Positions 1-5,329 of a DNA stretch of 15,202 bases are shown here, in pieces (within the stretch, counting starts at the first letter, position 1; each line of letters opens with the position of its first letter). Position numbers and translations under genes: made by a program. A model generated the notes under the pieces. It searched no databases, was not told the DNA's origin, and was given only the letters and a program-made list of their open reading frames with translations. Source of the DNA: JBGSMF01 sp964651475 (GTDB lineage Bacteria > Chloroflexota > Anaerolineae > Fen-1058); assembly GCA_964651475.1 (NCBI GenBank), contig CAZYXV010000058.1:1-15202 (forward strand), given 5' to 3'.

Positions 1-54
1 CGTGAAGGTGGGTTGACGGTTGGCGCGGGCGTGATCGTCAAGGTGTTTGAATAG
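1..54 (+). CDS. tuf: Elongation factor Tu, C-terminal end only
   Basis: The first 17 codons of the window read REGGLTVGAGVIVKVFE and stop at TAG (52-54). This matches the C-terminal beta-barrel end of EF-Tu (usual form REGGRTVGAGVV-K), the GTPase that carries aminoacyl-tRNA to the ribosome. The rest lies upstream of the window. The usual Arg in the fifth position is Leu here. Identification rests on this short tail plus the following rpmG - trnW - secE - nusG order, a common neighbourhood for tuf. Confidence 0.85.
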   Translation, partial: REGGLTVGAGVIVKVFE

Positions 55-105
55 TTATAGTGGTCGGTCAGCTTTTTCGTTGATCGAGTAATCAGGTGAA
101 CCAGT

Positions 106-270
106 ATGGCAAAGAAAGATGTTCGGTTGGTTGTGACCCTGGCCTGTTCCGAGTGTAAGGAGCGCAATTACACGACCGAGAAGAATCGTCGAAATGATCA
201 GGCGCGTATGGAGCTGAACAAGTATTGTCCGCGTTGCCGTAAGCATACGCCACACAAGGAACAAAAGTAG
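106..270 (+). CDS. rpmG: Large ribosomal subunit protein bL33
   Basis: A 54-residue protein, the normal size for bL33, a small 50S protein near the E site. It carries the zinc-binding type of sequence: Cys14-x-x-Cys17 and Cys41-x-x-Cys44, so this is the Zn-containing (C+) form. The start MAKKDVRLVV and the NYTTEKNRRN segment are typical. An AGGTG at 94-98 sits seven bases before the ATG. It lies between tuf and tRNA-Trp, the conserved bacterial position for the rpmG copy linked to secE-nusG. It was identified by reading the sequence. Confidence 0.96.
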   Translation: MAKKDVRLVVTLACSECKERNYTTEKNRRNDQARMELNKYCPRCRKHTPHKEQK

Positions 271-293
271 GTTTTGTCAGGGTTTGGACGCAT

Positions 294-367
294 AGGCCAG
301 TAGCTCAATTTGGCAGAGCACCGCTCTCCAAAAGCGGGGGTTGTGGGTTCAATTCCTGCCTGGCCTG
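294..367 (+). tRNA. trnW: tRNA-Trp (anticodon CCA)
   Basis: A full cloverleaf can be folded by eye. The acceptor stem is AGGCCAG (294-300) with CTGGCCT (360-366) and discriminator G367. The D stem is GCTC (303-306) with GAGC (316-319). The anticodon stem is CCGCT (321-325) with AGCGG (333-337), with loop CTCCAAA (326-332) and anticodon CCA at 328-330. The T loop is TTCAATT (348-354). The T stem contains two adjacent G-T pairs. CCA is not encoded. Its place before secE-nusG is a widespread arrangement. Confidence 0.97.
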
Positions 368-373
368 TTACAC

Positions 374-412
374 ACACTTCAAGACACCGCCCCCGGCGGT
401 GTCTTGAAGTGT
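374..412 (+). terminator. Long perfect hairpin between trnW and secE
   Basis: Two perfectly complementary 18-base arms (374-391 and 395-412) flank a three-base CCC loop. No T-run follows; the next bases are AAGTGAAAG. It starts seven bases after the tRNA 3' end and ends 34 bases before the preferred secE start. It may be a weak or Rho-independent-like terminator, a processing site for tRNA 3' maturation (a double-stranded RNase III-type substrate), or an mRNA 5' stabiliser. The hairpin is certain; the role is inference. Confidence 0.6.
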
Positions 413-446
413 AAGTGAAAGTTTGAAAACCTGGAGCGAAAACGTG

Positions 447-731
447 ATGGATTTCTTGCGCGACAATGCAGTGACTCGTTACTTTCGTGAAACGTGGGCC
501 GAACTGAAAAAGGTTCGTTGGCCCACTCGCAAGGAAGCGACGAATCTGACCATGGTTGTTTTGGTTGTGATGATTGGCATGGCCATCTTGCTGGGGCTGA
601 TGGACTTTATTTTCTCGACCGAGCTCAAGTTCGTGATCGCCGGCAATTCGGTGGCGATTGGCATTGGCGTTGTCGCGGCGGTGGCCAGCCTGATTGCGCT
701 GGCGGTGGCGCTGCGGCAACCTGAAGGCTGA
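447..731 (+). CDS. secE: Preprotein translocase subunit SecE
   Basis: SecE is the small essential subunit that clamps SecY in the inner-membrane export channel. The diagnostic amphipathic segment ETWAELKKVRWPTRKEA is followed by a hydrophobic helix ending near DFIFSTEL. I chose ATG 447, ten bases after GGAG (433-436). GTG 444, seven bases after the same GGAG, is as likely, and TTG 423 would add eight residues with a poor ribosome site. Unusually, a second hydrophobic stretch (about 22 residues, GNSVAIG to ALAVAL) follows the conserved helix before the end RQPEG; the short bacterial SecE normally has one helix. nusG begins 11-17 bases downstream, so the two are surely cotranscribed. Confidence 0.93.
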   Translation: MDFLRDNAVTRYFRETWAELKKVRWPTRKEATNLTMVVLVVMIGMAILLGLMDFIFSTELKFVIAGNSVAIGIGVVAAVASLIALAVALRQPEG

Positions 732-742
732 GACCAGGGTGT

Positions 743-1441
743 GTGCGTGTGGTTGATATGGACGATCAAGATTTGCTCCTGCTCGACGATTTGATGTCTG
801 AAGAAGACGAGTCTGAGCCGGAAGAAGAGTCTGCTCCAGCCGCGCCGCGTGAACAACGCGAGGCGCCCTCGCGCGAAGCGGCGCTGACGGGCGCGCCGGA
901 TCTGACCGAAGCGCTCGAACAACCCGAGTGGTACGTGCTGCATTGTTATTCAGGCTACGAGAACAAGGTCAAGCACAACCTGGAGCAGCGCACCGAGTCT
1001 ATGAGTATGCAGGACAAGATCTTTAGGGTCGTCGTGCCCACTGAAGAAGAGATCGAGGTCCGCGATGGCAAGCGCCGCAAGATTGAGCGCCGTGTATTCC
1101 CAGGCTACATATTGCTGCAGATGATCCTGACCGAAGAATCGTGGTACGTGGTGCGCAACACGCCGGGCGTCACCGGCTTTGTGGGGATGGGCAATAAACC
1201 CACGCCGTTGCGCCAGGAAGAAGTTCACGGCATCCTCAAGCGCATGGAAGCGGAAGCGCCCAAAGTCAAAGTGACTTTTACACCTGGCCAGAAGGTGCGC
1301 ATCATTGATGGCCCGTTTAATGATTTTATGGGTGTTGTGGACGAGATTGACATGGACAAGGCCAAAGTGCGGGTGATGGTTTCGTTCTTTGGCCGCGAAA
1401 CACCCGTAGAGCTAGACTTTTTGCAGGTTGAAAAGATGTAA
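743..1441 (+). CDS. nusG: Transcription termination/antitermination factor NusG
   Basis: NusG binds RNA polymerase and links it to Rho or the ribosome. The NGN domain runs from WYVLHCYSGYE (about residue 63) through RRVFPGYILLQM and NTPGVTGFVG. A C-terminal KOW domain follows, FTPGQKVRIIDGPFNDF to FGRETPVELDF (about 178-229). The protein is 232 residues, longer than the usual 175-190, because of an acidic, Ala/Pro-containing extension of about 60 residues before the NGN domain. The start is uncertain: AGGG at 736-739 is too close to GTG 743 (3 bases) but well placed for GTG 749 (9 bases); ATG 758 is also possible. Confidence 0.96.
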   Translation: MRVVDMDDQDLLLLDDLMSEEDESEPEEESAPAAPREQREAPSREAALTGAPDLTEALEQPEWYVLHCYSGYENKVKHNLEQRTESMSMQDKIFRVVVPTEEEIEVRDGKRRKIERRVFPGYILLQMILTEESWYVVRNTPGVTGFVGMGNKPTPLRQEEVHGILKRMEAEAPKVKVTFTPGQKVRIIDGPFNDFMGVVDEIDMDKAKVRVMVSFFGRETPVELDFLQVEKM

Positions 1442-1507
1442 TACCGGATCTCCAATATCCAGCCCGCTGGTATCGGGACTGGGCATTTGAGGTTAGAGAT
1501 CAAGATT

Positions 1508-1542
1508 GTGGGAGGGCAATCGCCCGCCAACACCACGAGGAG
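1508..1542 (+). promoter_or_regulatory. L1-binding-type mRNA motif before rplK
   Basis: Lower stem GTGG (1508-1511) pairs with CCAC (1533-1536). Unpaired GA (1512-1513) faces GCCAACA (1526-1532). Upper stem GGGC (1514-1517) pairs with GCCC (1522-1525) over an AATC loop. The Shine-Dalgarno GAGGAG (1537-1542) follows directly. Two short helices around an asymmetric internal loop with GA on the 5' strand and an A-rich 3' strand is the known L1 binding architecture in L11/L1 operon mRNAs and in 23S rRNA. Bound L1 would cover the rplK ribosome site. A near-identical copy lies before rplA. Confidence 0.65.
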
Positions 1543-1548
1543 TGAAAT

Positions 1549-1974
1549 ATGGCAAAGAAAGTAAAGGCAATCGTCAAGTTACAAATCCCAGCCGGCAAGG
1601 CAAATCCGGCGCCGCCCATTGGCCCGGCATTGGCGCAGCACGGCATCAACCTGATGGCGTTCTGCAAGGATTACAACGCCCGCACGGCTTCGATGGCCGG
1701 TCAGGTCATCCCCGCCGAAATTACTATCTATGCGGACCAGTCGTTTACGTTTGTGCTCAAAACGCCGCCCACCCCTGATTTGCTGCGGCAGGCCGCCGGC
1801 CTCGAGAAAGGTTCGGCCGAGCCGCACAAGGTCAAGGTGGGCAAGATCACACGCAAGCAGTTGCGCGACATCGCCGAGCAAAAAATGCGCGACCTCAATG
1901 CGATTGACGTGGAAGGCGCGGAGATGATGATCCGGGGCACCGCGCGCAGTATGGGTATTGATATAGTTGACTAG
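1549..1974 (+). CDS. rplK: Large ribosomal subunit protein uL11
   Basis: 141 residues, the standard length. The N-terminal segment KLQIPAGKANPAPPIGPALA with HGINLMAFCKDYNA is the strongly conserved uL11 signature, and the C-terminal RNA-binding domain includes KVGKITRKQLRDIAEQK. uL11 forms the base of the GTPase-associated stalk on 23S rRNA. ATG 1549 follows GAGGAG with six bases of spacing. The gene is followed after 74 bases by rplA, the classical L11-L1 pair. Expression is probably repressed by L1 through the leader motif that abuts its ribosome site. Confidence 0.98.
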   Translation: MAKKVKAIVKLQIPAGKANPAPPIGPALAQHGINLMAFCKDYNARTASMAGQVIPAEITIYADQSFTFVLKTPPTPDLLRQAAGLEKGSAEPHKVKVGKITRKQLRDIAEQKMRDLNAIDVEGAEMMIRGTARSMGIDIVD

Positions 1975-2005
1975 TGGCTGGATAGTTAAAACCGGCCGCT
2001 ATGAT

Positions 2006-2042
2006 GTGGGAGGGCGCTTGGCCCGACAAAACCACCGAGGAG
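2006..2042 (+). promoter_or_regulatory. Second L1-binding-type mRNA motif, before rplA
   Basis: GTGG (2006-2009) pairs with CCAC (2032-2035), with GA (2010-2011) opposite GACAAAA (2025-2031). GGGC (2012-2015) pairs with GCCC (2021-2024) over a GCTTG loop. One base later comes GAGGAG (2037-2042), six bases from the rplA ATG. Stems and internal loop match the copy before rplK, while the hairpin loop differs in sequence and length, as expected for a protein-binding structure kept by selection. The A-rich strand GACAAAA is closer to published L1 target RNAs than the rplK copy. Confidence 0.68.
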
Positions 2043-2048
2043 TGAAAG

Positions 2049-2765
2049 ATGACACAACACGGTAAGAAATATATACAAGCTGCCGAAAAGGTTGACCGGC
2101 AGAAGTATTATGCGCCGCTCGAGGCGCTCCAACTCGTCAAGGATACAAGCTTTGTCAAGTTTGACGCGACAGTCGAAGCTCATCTCCGGTTGGGCGTGGA
2201 CCCGCGCCAGTCGGATCAGCAAGTGCGCGGTGTGGTGCTGATGCCCGCCGGGCTGGGCAAGTCAGTCCGCATCTTGGTCTTTGCAGAAGGCGAGGGTGCA
2301 CGCCTGGCGCGAGAGGCCGGCGCGGAATTTGTGATTGACGACGAGGAAGCCTATCAAAAGATCCGCGATGGCTGGACTGATTTTGACGTGGCCCTGGCGG
2401 TGCCAGAAGCCATGAGCAAAGTCGGCAAGTTGGGCAAGACCCTGGGGCCGCGCGGCCTGATGCCTAACCCCAAGGCCGGCTCGGTGGCGCCGGCGGCGGA
2501 TATTCCCCGCCTGATCCGAGAAGCGCGCGCCGGACGCGCCGAGTTCCGCCTCGACAAGACAGCTAACCTGCACGTTCAGATCGGCAAGGTGAGCTTTTCT
2601 GCCGAAAGTTTGTTTTCCAATTTTGCCGCGCTGATGGACGCCGTCAAAAAGGCCAAGCCGCAGGCGGCCAAAGGCATCTATATCAAGCGCGTCACATTGG
2701 CTTCGACCATGGGGCCGGGCGTGCGGGTTGATGCCAATCTGGCTCAATCGTTGGAAACGACCTAG
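2049..2765 (+). CDS. rplA: Large ribosomal subunit protein uL1
   Basis: 238 residues, typical for bacterial uL1, which forms the mobile L1 stalk at the ribosomal E site and represses its own operon. Recognisable segments are FDATVEAHLRLGVDPRQSDQ near the N-terminus, the central KVGKLGKTLGPRGLMPNPKAG, and the C-terminal KGIYIKRVTLASTMGPGVRVD. ATG 2049 has GAGGAG six bases upstream, at the end of an L1-type RNA motif. The stop is a double TAGTAG (2763-2768) that also forms the first boundary of a palindromic repeat element. Confidence 0.98.
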   Translation: MTQHGKKYIQAAEKVDRQKYYAPLEALQLVKDTSFVKFDATVEAHLRLGVDPRQSDQQVRGVVLMPAGLGKSVRILVFAEGEGARLAREAGAEFVIDDEEAYQKIRDGWTDFDVALAVPEAMSKVGKLGKTLGPRGLMPNPKAGSVAPAADIPRLIREARAGRAEFRLDKTANLHVQIGKVSFSAESLFSNFAALMDAVKKAKPQAAKGIYIKRVTLASTMGPGVRVDANLAQSLETT

Positions 2766-2835
2766 TAGACTGTCGGAGAACCCCGCACGCGCCGGGGACG
2801 GCACGTGGAGCATGTCTCCGACAAGTTCCTAGTAG
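2762..2835 (+). repeat. Palindromic intergenic repeat, unit 1
   Basis: A small MITE/REP-like unit lies in the rplA-rplJ gap. Terminal inverted repeats TGTCGGAGA (2771-2779) and TCTCCGACA (2815-2823) enclose a GC-rich hairpin, ACGCGCCG GGGA CGGCACGT, with one mismatch. The heptamer CTAGTAG flanks both sides (2762-2768 and 2829-2835). The core, read in reverse complement, recurs at 5141-5240. It has no coding potential. Since it sits inside the ribosomal protein transcript it is transcribed as RNA. The first heptamer overlaps the rplA stop codon. Confidence 0.75.
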
Positions 2836-2867
2836 AGCGTCTGCTCTCTGTAACAGTTAGACAATTG

Positions 2868-3014
2868 AATATCTGCAGCCAATGACCGCAGGGGCGGCGT
2901 GGGTTCACTTGGACGAGCCGCTTAATATCCTGCCGAGGCGAAAAGCGTATGTGCGCCGGGTCTGATATCAGACCAAGTCTTTGCCTCTTGACTGCAGCAA
3001 AGACTTTTTTTTAA
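2868..3014 (+). ncRNA. L10 leader with built-in attenuator
   Basis: The rplJ leader carries L10-leader hallmarks: CTGC (2873-2876) with GCAG (2888-2891), then GCGGC (2894-2898) with GCCGC (2917-2921), then CTGCCGAGGC and the downstream GCCTCTTGACTGCAG. GAGGC (2935-2939) can pair with GCCTC (2983-2987), enclosing a perfect 16-base palindrome at 2959-2974. That pairing overlaps the left arm of the terminator at 2975-3006, so the two folds exclude each other. In Bacillus subtilis L10(L12)4 binding controls rplJL by attenuation; the same logic is inferred here. Confidence 0.75.
2975..3012 (+). terminator. Intrinsic terminator (attenuator) before rplJ
   Basis: Arms AAGTCTTTGC (2975-2984) and GCAAAGACTT (2997-3006) are perfectly complementary over 10 bp with a 12-base loop, followed by a T-run (3005-3012). 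The T-run runs straight into the rplJ ribosome site AGGAGG (3015-3020). A functional terminator directly in front of rplJ makes sense only if it is conditional, fitting L10-leader attenuation. Confidence 0.8.
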
Positions 3015-3029
3015 AGGAGGTGAAGTACA

Positions 3030-3572
3030 TTGGCAATCAGTAAAGAGCGCAAGCACGAGTTAGTTGATCAATACGCAGATTGGCTCAAGCGTTGCCAGGC
3101 GGTGATATTGGCCGACTATCGTGGGCAACCGACCAAGTCCGTGTATCAGTTGCGAACCAAAGTCCGCGCCGCGCAAGGCGAGTTTCACGTGATCAAGAAC
3201 ACATTGCTGATTCACGCGCTGCGCCAGGCCGGCATGTCGGTCCCCGAAGAGATGCTGACCGGGCCGACGGCGGCAGTGTTTTGTTTTGAGGACCCGCCGG
3301 CGGTAGCCAAGGCCGTGATTCAATTTGCGGACGAGGCTAAAACTTTTGCTGTCAAGGGCAGCATTTTGGGAAATAAGGTCATTGATGCAGCTGGCGTCAA
3401 GACATTGTCCGAGTTGCCGCCTCGCCCCATCGTGATGGGGCAGGTCCTGGGCACTATCCAGGCGCCGGCAGGCAAGATTGCCGGCGTGGTCAACGCCGGG
3501 TTGCGCCAGGTGGTCGCTGTGATCCAGGCGCGTGTAGATCAACTCAAGGCCGCCCAAGAAAGCGCGGCATAA
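3030..3572 (+). CDS. rplJ: Large ribosomal subunit protein uL10
   Basis: 180 residues, slightly above the usual length. uL10 anchors the L7/L12 dimers of the stalk and binds 23S rRNA near uL11. Typical segments are MAISKERKHELVDQYADWL, AVILADYRG, LRTKVRAAQGEFHVIKNTLL and the C-terminal helix that binds L7/L12 (LRQVVAVIQARVDQLKAAQE). The start is TTG 3030, supported by AGGAGG nine bases upstream and by the conserved N-terminus; no in-frame ATG is near. Expression is probably governed by the leader at 2868-3014. rplL follows after 41 bases with its own AAGGAG. Confidence 0.97.
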   Translation: MAISKERKHELVDQYADWLKRCQAVILADYRGQPTKSVYQLRTKVRAAQGEFHVIKNTLLIHALRQAGMSVPEEMLTGPTAAVFCFEDPPAVAKAVIQFADEAKTFAVKGSILGNKVIDAAGVKTLSELPPRPIVMGQVLGTIQAPAGKIAGVVNAGLRQVVAVIQARVDQLKAAQESAA

Positions 3573-3613
3573 TGTATCAATCAAAAGAATACCTCTAAAG
3601 GAGAAGGGTTAAA

Positions 3614-3994
3614 ATGGCAGATCTTGGTAAACTGGTGGAAGAAATCAGTGGCCTGACTTTGCTCGAGGCGGCTGAATTGGTCAAGCTGTTGGAAGACAAG
3701 CTGGGTGTGACGGCGGCTGCGCCGATGGCGATGGCGGCGATGCCTGTGGCGGCTGCCGCCGCGGCTGCTCCGGTTGAAGAAAAAACCGAGTTCGACGTGG
3801 TGCTCAAGGATGCCGGCGCTAAAAAGATCGAGGTCATCAAAGTCGTGCGCCAGCTCACGCCCCTGGGCCTGAAGGAAGCCAAGGACCTGGTAGACAGCGC
3901 GCCCAACAAGGTGCTGCAGAGCGTGGGCAAAGACGCGGCGAACGACGCCAAGGCCAAGCTCGAAGCGGCCGGCGCGGTCGTGGTTATCGAGTAA
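3614..3994 (+). CDS. rplL: Large ribosomal subunit protein bL12 (L7/L12)
   Basis: 126 residues. The N-terminal dimerisation helices (about 1-35) lead into an Ala/Met-rich hinge (about 36-55), then the C-terminal factor-binding domain EKTEFDVVLKDAG, KKIEVIKVVRQLTPLGLKEA and KDLVDSAP. It recruits and stimulates translational GTPases such as EF-Tu, encoded upstream. AAGGAG (3598-3603) precedes ATG 3614 by ten bases. It is the last gene of the operon: a strong two-way terminator follows 15 bases after the stop, whereas in many bacteria rpoB comes next. Confidence 0.98.
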   Translation: MADLGKLVEEISGLTLLEAAELVKLLEDKLGVTAAAPMAMAAMPVAAAAAAAPVEEKTEFDVVLKDAGAKKIEVIKVVRQLTPLGLKEAKDLVDSAPNKVLQSVGKDAANDAKAKLEAAGAVVVIE

Positions 3995-4008
3995 TTGCGC
4001 AAGTACAA

Positions 4009-4035
4009 AAAAAGCCATCCCCGGGATGGCTTTTT
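4009..4035. terminator. Bidirectional intrinsic terminator, rplL / rfbB
   Basis: AAAAAGCCATC (4009-4019) pairs with GATGGCTTTTT (4025-4035) over loop CCCGG. The 3' arm ends in five T on the + strand, and the A-run (4007-4013) gives a T-run on the - strand, so it can stop both rplL and rfbB, which converge here. It starts 15 bases after the rplL stop and 17 bases beyond the rfbB stop. Confidence 0.93.
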
Positions 4036-4051
4036 GTATTGTGGGCAAGTG

Positions 4052-5077
4052 CTAACTTGCTTTTAGCCGCTCGCCATACTGCTTTTTGTAATAGTCCATA
4101 TACTCGCCGGTCTTGATCTTGCGCCACCACCACTCATTGTCAACGTACCAGCGCACAGTCTTTTCCAGCGCTTCGGCAAACGTGTGGCCGGGTTCCCAGC
4201 CCAGCGCGCAGACCTTGCTCACGTCCAGGCTGTAGCGCCGGTCGTGGCCGGGGCGGTCGGCGACGGAGCGAATGAGCGAGCGCGGCTTGCCTAACAAGTC
4301 GCAAATCATGTTCGCCATGTCAATGTTATAGGCCTCGCTGCCGGTGCCCAGGTTATAGATTTCACCCAGCCGCCCTTTGTGCAACACCAGGTCAATGCCT
4401 TCGCAGTGGTCGAGCACGTATTGATAATCGCGCTGCTGCCGCCCGTCGCCGTACAAGGGTAGGGGGAGGTCGTCAATCGCATTGGTGATAAACAGCGGCA
4501 CGACTTTTTCGGGGTACTGGTAGGGGCCAATGTTGTTGCTGCCGCGCGTGATGGTGATGGGAAGATTAAAGCTGGTGTAATACGCCAGGCACATCAGGTC
4601 GCCGCCCGCCTTGGAAGCCGAATACGGGCTGCGCGTGTGGAGGCGGTCGGTTTCTTTAGACGAATCTTTTAAAACCTCTCCATAGACTTCGTCGGTGCTG
4701 ACCTGGTGATAACGTTCCATCCCCAGCGTCTTGGCGGCTTCCAGCAAAACAAACGTGCCGTATACGTCGGTCTGAATAAAGCTGCCTGGCTCCATCAGTG
4801 AACGGTCCACGTGGGTCTCTGCCGCAAAATTGACGATTGTATCAATGTTGTGCTGGCGGCAGGCGGCCGTCACGCTAGCCGCGTCGCAAATGTCGCCGCA
4901 CACAAAGGTATAGCGGCCGGCAAAACGCTCTGCCACATCTTTGAGGTTATCCAGGTTGCCGGCATACGTCAGCTTGTCGTAAACGACGATGCCGTAATCT
5001 GGATAACGTTCCAGCACGTAGCGTGTAAAATTGGAGCCGATAAAGCCGGCTCCGCCTGTGACGAGTAAATTGCGCAA
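4052..5077 (-). CDS. rfbB: dTDP-glucose 4,6-dehydratase
   Basis: 341 residues, normal for RmlB/RfbB, an extended short-chain dehydrogenase that turns dTDP-glucose into dTDP-4-keto-6-deoxyglucose, the branch point to dTDP-rhamnose and other deoxysugars. The NAD-binding GGAGFIGS lies at residues 8-15. The catalytic Thr128-Asp129-Glu130 and Tyr152-x-x-x-Lys156 are present, with the usual YDKLTYAGNL and RGSNNIGPYQYPEK segments. The start is TTG 5077, five bases after a perfect AGGAGG (5083-5088). No rmlA, rmlC or rmlD is adjacent, so the other pathway enzymes must be elsewhere. It converges on rplL. Confidence 0.96.
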   Translation of the reverse strand: MRNLLVTGGAGFIGSNFTRYVLERYPDYGIVVYDKLTYAGNLDNLKDVAERFAGRYTFVCGDICDAASVTAACRQHNIDTIVNFAAETHVDRSLMEPGSFIQTDVYGTFVLLEAAKTLGMERYHQVSTDEVYGEVLKDSSKETDRLHTRSPYSASKAGGDLMCLAYYTSFNLPITITRGSNNIGPYQYPEKVVPLFITNAIDDLPLPLYGDGRQQRDYQYVLDHCEGIDLVLHKGRLGEIYNLGTGSEAYNIDMANMICDLLGKPRSLIRSVADRPGHDRRYSLDVSKVCALGWEPGHTFAEALEKTVRWYVDNEWWWRKIKTGEYMDYYKKQYGERLKAS

Positions 5078-5102
5078 GACTGCCTCCTGAGAAGATGAAT
5101 GA

Positions 5103-5134
5103 CGGACAGCGAACGGCTGTCCGCCGCTATTTTA
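5103..5134 (-). promoter_or_regulatory. rfbB leader hairpin and possible -10 element
   Basis: On the - strand a TAAAAT preceded by TGG (extended -10 type; + strand 5129-5134) lies about 50 bases before the rfbB start. No good -35 was seen. Just downstream, eight-base arms (5103-5110 and 5116-5123) with a five-base loop form a hairpin in the presumed 5' leader, ahead of the AGGAGG. The ten bases GTAAAATAGC around this -10 also occur before tsaD. The role is inferred. Confidence 0.4.
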
Positions 5135-5140
5135 CCACAA

Positions 5141-5240
5141 CTAGCAGCCTGCCGGAGAGGCGCTCCACGCGCCGTCCCCGGCGCGTGCGGGCCGCCGTCC
5201 TCGGCGGCCTGAGCGGGGTTCTCCGACAACTTGCTAGTAG
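5141..5240 (-). repeat. Palindromic intergenic repeat, unit 2 (inverted, longer)
   Basis: Related to unit 1 at 2762-2835 in reverse orientation. Ends TGCCGGAGA (5150-5158) and TCTCCGACA (5220-5228) are flanked by CTAGCAG (5141-5147) and CTAGTAG (5234-5240). The shared core contains a perfect hairpin with arms 5167-5174 and 5179-5186. Unit 2 has about 26 extra bases forming a second perfect hairpin (arms 5190-5197 and 5202-5209, loop TCCT) that looks like a diverged duplicate of the first. No T-run follows, but the structures could act as a barrier between PP2C-like gene and rfbB transcription. Confidence 0.75.
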
Positions 5241-5325
5241 CCTGTCGGAGAGCAGGCTGGCATCCCTATGCCAGCCCCGCCAACGCCTAGGGATGCGTCG
5301 GCCACTCCGGCAACCTGTTAGATGA
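5241..5325. repeat. Palindromic intergenic repeat, unit 3 (different core)
   Basis: It abuts unit 2, sharing its CTAGTAG. Ends TGTCGGAGAG (5243-5252) and CTCCGGCA (5305-5312) resemble those of units 1 and 2, but the core differs. The core offers two mutually exclusive hairpins: GGCTGGCAT (5255-5263) with ATGCCAGCC (5268-5276), or GCATCCCTA (5260-5268) with TAGGGATGC (5288-5296). It ends a few bases before the stop of the PP2C-like gene at 5330, so it lies in that gene's 3' untranslated region. Confidence 0.6.
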
Positions 5326-5329
5326 GCGA

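Noticed and set aside
198..943. Two antisense frames across tRNA-Trp, secE and nusG
   Set aside because: They run over a tRNA gene and two clearly identified genes and have no family features.
5141..5325. Intrinsic terminators for rfbB or the PP2C-like gene
   Set aside because: The hairpins are strong but none is followed by a T-run on either strand. They fit a repeat family better.
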